From NCBI GenBank assembly GCA_964012875.1, contig CAXGUU010000036.1:1-17671 (forward strand): 17,671 nt of DNA, written 5' to 3'. Shown here in pieces: positions 14,691-17,671 of this stretch (positions are counted from its first letter, which is position 1; every line of letters begins with the position of its first letter). The stretch comes from CAXGUU01 sp964012875 (GTDB lineage Bacteria; Pseudomonadota; Gammaproteobacteria; Ga0077536). Position numbers and translations under genes: made by a program. The notes under the pieces are model-generated. The model was not told the DNA's origin and ran no database searches. It saw only the letters and a program-made list of their open reading frames with translations.

Positions 14691-14845
14691 GGGCAAATCT
14701 CCTGCAACTGATTAACACGGCTGAAAGTCTCTCATCGACCGCCAAGGAAATGAAGCGTGGCGAGCGCTCCTGCGTGCGCCGACAGCAATGCCAGCGCTTG
14801 TTCGGGTTAACATACTGGCTCTCAAACCCGGCACGATTAACAACC
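14691..14845. promoter_or_regulatory. Divergent intergenic region with repeated GATTAACA-type words
   Basis: These 155 bases separate the isomerase-like gene (minus strand) from the LLM gene (plus strand), so both promoters should lie here. GATTAACA occurs at 14710-14717 and 14835-14842, and GTTAACA at 14806-14812. The words might be binding sites of a shared regulator. No -35/-10 pair stands out. There is no Shine-Dalgarno sequence before the ATG at 14846. Confidence 0.35.
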
Positions 14846-15715
14846 ATGAAATTTGGCCTACGTTACTGCAATACCGGCCCTTACGTGGAACCAAGCGCCG
14901 CAATTGAACTGGCCCAGGCCGGGGAGGAAGCCGGTTTTGACTCTCTGTGGACTGTAGAACACACCGTTGTTCCGGCCGGGTATCAAACGCCCTACCCCTA
15001 CGCCGACAGCGGCAAGATGGCCGGTGGTGTCGACGATTTCGACCTGCCTGATCCCCTGATCTGGATGACCTTTGTCGCCAGTCGTACCAAAACCATCAAG
15101 CTCGCGACCGGGATTCTGATCCTGCCGCAGCACAACCCGGTCGTGGTCGCCAAGCAGGTAGCGTCGCTGGATCACCTTTCCGGTGGTCGGGTCATCTGTG
15201 GTGTCGGCGTCGGCTGGCTGAAAGAAGAGTTTGCCGCGCTCGGCGTGCCTTTTGAAGATCGCGGCCAACGCACCGATGAATACATCCGGGCCATGCGGTC
15301 GTTATGGGACGACAAGCTGCCGAACTTTCAAGGCCAGTTCGTGTCATTCGAAAACGCTTATTGCCGACCGCAACCGGTACAACCGCGATTACCGATTGTG
15401 ATCGGCGGCCATTCCAAGGCCGCGGCGCGGCGCGCTGGCCGACTTGCTGATGGCTACTTCCCGGCTCGTGAAGCCCCGGCCGACCTGATTGCCGAAGCAC
15501 GCAACACTGCCGAACGAGTGGGTCGCGATCCGGCGGCGCTGGAAATTACTGCAAGCCTGCCTGACGATCTGAACGAACTGAAAGCATTCAGCAAACTTGG
15601 CGTCGATCGCGTGCTCGTACCGGTTACCGCGGTGACGGGTTTGAACGCCGGTATAAGCAATGCTGACGACGTTCGCGCCTGGGCAGACCGCATCGCCGAC
15701 TACGCACAACTCTAA
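14846..15715 (+). CDS. LLM-class F420-dependent oxidoreductase (TIGR03619-like)
   Basis: This second luciferase-like oxidoreductase has 289 residues and belongs to a clearly different subfamily from the one at 13218. Family text is easy to read: QAGEEAGFDSLWTVEHTVVP (25-44), LIWMTFVASRTKTIKLATGI (71-90), LPQHNPVVVAKQVASLDHLS (93-112), SGGRVICGVGVGWLKEEF (112-129), LGVPFEDRGQRTDEYI (132-147), YCRPQPVQPRLPIVIGG (172-188). The VGVGWLKEEFAALGV pattern is typical of predicted F420-dependent enzymes, although many such proteins in Proteobacteria use FMN. The start at 14846 gives MKFGLRY, a proper first beta strand; the frame open back to 14750 adds 32 residues unlike the family. It likely reduces or oxidises a small organic substrate in the cytoplasm. 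The downstream MFS gene (72-base gap) may carry the substrate or product. Confidence 0.92.
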   Translation: MKFGLRYCNTGPYVEPSAAIELAQAGEEAGFDSLWTVEHTVVPAGYQTPYPYADSGKMAGGVDDFDLPDPLIWMTFVASRTKTIKLATGILILPQHNPVVVAKQVASLDHLSGGRVICGVGVGWLKEEFAALGVPFEDRGQRTDEYIRAMRSLWDDKLPNFQGQFVSFENAYCRPQPVQPRLPIVIGGHSKAAARRAGRLADGYFPAREAPADLIAEARNTAERVGRDPAALEITASLPDDLNELKAFSKLGVDRVLVPVTAVTGLNAGISNADDVRAWADRIADYAQL

Positions 15716-15748
15716 CTCGGCCTCTGCCATTGGGGCCCGTCAGCAACA

Positions 15749-15767
15749 AGTGGTCGCCAGCACCACT
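15749..15767. repeat. Inverted repeat just upstream of the MFS gene
   Basis: AGTGGT-CGCCAGC-ACCACT has perfect 6-base arms and a 7-base spacer. It ends 20 bases before the GTG start at 15788. No T-run follows, so a regulatory site or an mRNA hairpin is more likely than a terminator. Confidence 0.45.
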
Positions 15768-15787
15768 GTCTGAACCGCGAGGCCGCC

Positions 15788-17005
15788 GTGCCTGAACCAA
15801 GATCCTCCTTTCCCCGTTTGCGCTGGACGGTAACTGCAATGCTTGGCACGCAATCCGTGGCCGTGCTGACTTTCATGACCATTCCGGTGATGGCGACGGA
15901 AATGGCGCCGGACTTTGGCGTGGAAGCAAAAGACATCGCGGTATTCATGTCGCTGGTGTTCGCCGCGTCGATGTTTTTCTCCGCTGCCAGCGGCAGCATC
16001 ATCCGGCGCTTTGGCGGCATTCGTGCCAATCAAATAGGTATGGCTTTTTCGGCGTGCTGCCTACTGCTCGTGTTGTTCGAGTCGATGCCTTTACTGCTGA
16101 TCGCGGCCCTTCTGATCGGCTTCGGCTATGGCCCAAATACACCGTCAGGGTCCCACATCCTCGCGCGCGTCACGCCGGTCGAGCAACGCGCGTTCGTGTT
16201 CTCGATAAAGCAGAGTGGCGCACCGATTGGTGGCTTGATCGCGGGCTTGCTGGTGCCGGCTATTGTTGTCAATTTCGGCTGGCAGGCCGCCATCGTGACG
16301 GCTATTGCGATTGCATTTACGGCTGTCGTCGGTATTCAACCCTTGCGTGATGCACTCGACGACGACCGCGTCATAGACACCCGGATCTCATTCAGCTCGC
16401 CCTGGCATGCCATCCGCACTATTCTCAAACAGTCGGGCTTACGCCGCCTGACGCTGGTCGCGTTCTTCCTGTCGACGATACAAGCCAGCATCATGGCATT
16501 CCTCGTCATCTACCTCGTCGAAGAAATCGCATTACCGTTTACGCTCGCCGGCATGGTGTTTGCCGCCGCGCAGGCCGCTGGCGCCCTGACCCGGATTGCC
16601 GTGGGATGGCTCGCCGATCGGCATCTGGGCACACGCCCGACTTTGATCGTATTGGGCTCGGGCGCGGCCTGCGGCCTGATCGCCTTGTCGTTGTTGAGCG
16701 CGAGTTCTCCGTTGTGGATAGTGATCGGGATCAGCACGGCAGTCGGGGCCATGAGCTTTGGCTGGAACGGCGTGTTTCTGGCGGAGATCGCCACATCGTC
16801 GAGCGGTCATGATGTGGGTACCGCAACCGGCGGATCGCTGTTTTTTATATACGGCGCCATCGTGACGGGTCCACTGTTGATGCACCAGTTGATCAGAATC
16901 AGCGGCGGTTACACGATACCCTTTGTCCTGGCCGCGGTGCTCACGCTGGCAGCCTGCGGCAATCTGCTGCGCGAGCACCGGGCGGGTAACCGTAGTGCCG
17001 CCTAA
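15788..17005 (+). CDS. Major facilitator superfamily (MFS) transporter
   Basis: This is a 405-residue inner-membrane secondary transporter with about 12 hydrophobic helices in two halves, split by a polar loop around residues 185-215 (DALDDDRVIDTRISFSS). MFS features visible are SIIRRFGGIRANQIG after helix 2 (the motif A position), the glycine-rich helices GFGYGPNTPSGSHIL, KQSGAPIGGLIAGLLVP in the motif C region, and WLADRHLGTRPTLIV at the matching loop of the second half. The GFGYGP...S.HIL and KQSGAPIGG text recalls MFS carriers related to cyanate or organic-anion permeases; the substrate is not known. The start is a GTG at 15788. It follows the F420-type LLM gene by 72 bases on the same strand. 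Its stop overlaps the stop of the convergent phosphotransferase by 3 bases within 17002-17005. Confidence 0.93.
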   Translation: MPEPRSSFPRLRWTVTAMLGTQSVAVLTFMTIPVMATEMAPDFGVEAKDIAVFMSLVFAASMFFSAASGSIIRRFGGIRANQIGMAFSACCLLLVLFESMPLLLIAALLIGFGYGPNTPSGSHILARVTPVEQRAFVFSIKQSGAPIGGLIAGLLVPAIVVNFGWQAAIVTAIAIAFTAVVGIQPLRDALDDDRVIDTRISFSSPWHAIRTILKQSGLRRLTLVAFFLSTIQASIMAFLVIYLVEEIALPFTLAGMVFAAAQAAGALTRIAVGWLADRHLGTRPTLIVLGSGAACGLIALSLLSASSPLWIVIGISTAVGAMSFGWNGVFLAEIATSSSGHDVGTATGGSLFFIYGAIVTGPLLMHQLIRISGGYTIPFVLAAVLTLAACGNLLREHRAGNRSAA

Positions 17006-17671
17006 GAAGTTCCAACGCCTGGTTCTGTCGCGTGCCACCACTTCGTCAGCTGACGATAAAGCCCGACCGCCGACGTCAGTTTCACTGGATCAATATTTGC
17101 GCTCTCGGCAACTGCAGTTAACGAGAACGACCAGTCGGCGACGAGCACAGCATAGTCGAATATGGGGCAACCCCAGGCCGCGTATTCCCAGTCGATAAAA
17201 ACGACCTGTCCCGCGGCTACCGTCGTATTTGCCGGACCCGGATCATGATGACAGATGCCCGCAGGCTCGCTGTCGGTGACATCGTTGATCTGCACGCGAA
17301 ATTCTTCGAAATTTCCTGGCTCACCCGCAGCCAGCCAGTATTGTTTGTAGTGCTCGGAATAGTCGATGGTGGGTTGGACGTGCGGTAGTTGATGAACCAG
17401 CTTCAACCGCTCGACCAGTGCCTGCAGTGCCGGCGTTTCTGCGCTAGGGTCGACATAGGCGGAGATTGCGACGCCCAAATCGCTGTTTGCGTATAGCAAT
17501 GGTGCCGCCAGACCGGTTGCCGCCGCCGTGCGCGTGATGGCGTACTCGCGTTCGCGCAGTACGCCAAAACGTTGCCGCCCGTCGAGACGAACAACGAAGC
17601 GTTGGGCACCGGCCGCGATGAGGTAACTCCTGTTGCTGCGCCCGCCCTCCAGGCGGCGCACGACTTCGGCG
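17002..17671 (-). CDS. Choline/thiamine kinase-like phosphotransferase (APH fold), 5' partial
   Basis: This protein has the aminoglycoside-phosphotransferase/choline-kinase fold. The N-lobe is visible from GGRSNRSYLI and FVVRLDGRQRFGVLREREY (the Lys/Arg-containing ATP-binding strand). The catalytic loop is CHHDPGPANTTV (HxDxxxxN, residues His-Asp-Asn) and the metal-binding motif is VFIDWEYAAWGCPIFDYAVL. The order and the IDWEYA motif resemble ThiK and LicA. Substrates could be thiamine, choline, ethanolamine or another small alcohol; the sequence does not decide. About 220 residues are seen. The frame stays open to the window end with A-E-V-V before a GTG at 17661, so that GTG is probably internal and the true start lies outside. 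It is convergent with the MFS gene, stop over stop. Confidence 0.88.
   Translation of the reverse strand, partial: AEVVRRLEGGRSNRSYLIAAGAQRFVVRLDGRQRFGVLREREYAITRTAAATGLAAPLLYANSDLGVAISAYVDPSAETPALQALVERLKLVHQLPHVQPTIDYSEHYKQYWLAAGEPGNFEEFRVQINDVTDSEPAGICHHDPGPANTTVAAGQVVFIDWEYAAWGCPIFDYAVLVADWSFSLTAVAESANIDPVKLTSAVGLYRQLTKWWHATEPGVGTS

Noticed and set aside
1..17671. Mobile element, prophage, CRISPR or toxin-antitoxin signals
   Set aside because: I found no transposase, integrase, phage gene, regular spaced repeat or small paired toxin/antitoxin frames; gene order and composition look chromosomal throughout.

Overview
The window is a compact, GC-rich bacterial chromosome segment (GC judged by eye, not counted). 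A homodimeric-type pyruvate dehydrogenase E1 (aceE), a two-lipoyl-domain E2 (aceF), a PEP-synthase regulatory protein, nadC and a YmdB-like macrodomain together point to Pseudomonadota, most likely Gammaproteobacteria. I could not fix the genus. Almost every gene is on the + strand with gaps of a few bases or ATGA overlaps. No gene-free stretch exceeds about 160 bases. I saw no rRNA, tRNA, CRISPR array, transposase, integrase or att-like repeat.

Layout. (1) 1-2037: the 3' part of an AGCS amino-acid:cation symporter, then nadC (NAD synthesis). (2) 2038-3487: a less tidy stretch. It holds a short fragment matching the N-terminus of methylene-tetrahydromethanopterin dehydrogenase (MtdB/Mdh type), a yedK/HMCES-type abasic-site protein, and a secreted Sel1-like gene that looks frameshifted. 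(3) 3488-8685: a dense run of ppsR, an exported protein, a LOG-family nucleotide phosphoribohydrolase, a HAD phosphatase, a second exported protein, a macrodomain ADP-ribose hydrolase, a second HAD phosphatase and a possible lipoprotein. Cytosolic nucleotide or phosphate hydrolases alternate with small exported proteins of unknown function. (4) 8686-13079: a 148-base upstream region carrying a short palindrome, then aceE and aceF, with no lpd next to them. (5) 13080-17671: an accessory-looking set with a Mer/luciferase-like flavin oxidoreductase, a convergent muconolactone-isomerase-like gene, a divergent second (F420-type) LLM oxidoreductase, an MFS transporter, and a convergent choline/thiamine-kinase-like phosphotransferase cut by the window end.

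How the genes may fit together. PpsR and AceEF both act at the pyruvate/PEP/acetyl-CoA branch point. NadC, the LOG protein, the macrodomain protein and the HAD phosphatases all concern NAD or nucleotide breakdown products, so nucleotide repair or salvage is a reasonable but unproven theme. The two LLM enzymes, the isomerase-like protein and the transporter resemble a small catabolic or detoxification module. The most unusual item is the methylene-H4MPT dehydrogenase fragment, which hints at past or present tetrahydromethanopterin-linked C1 metabolism in this lineage. I did not find a convincing wholly new multi-gene system. The best candidates are the hydrolase/exported-protein cluster and the LLM module.
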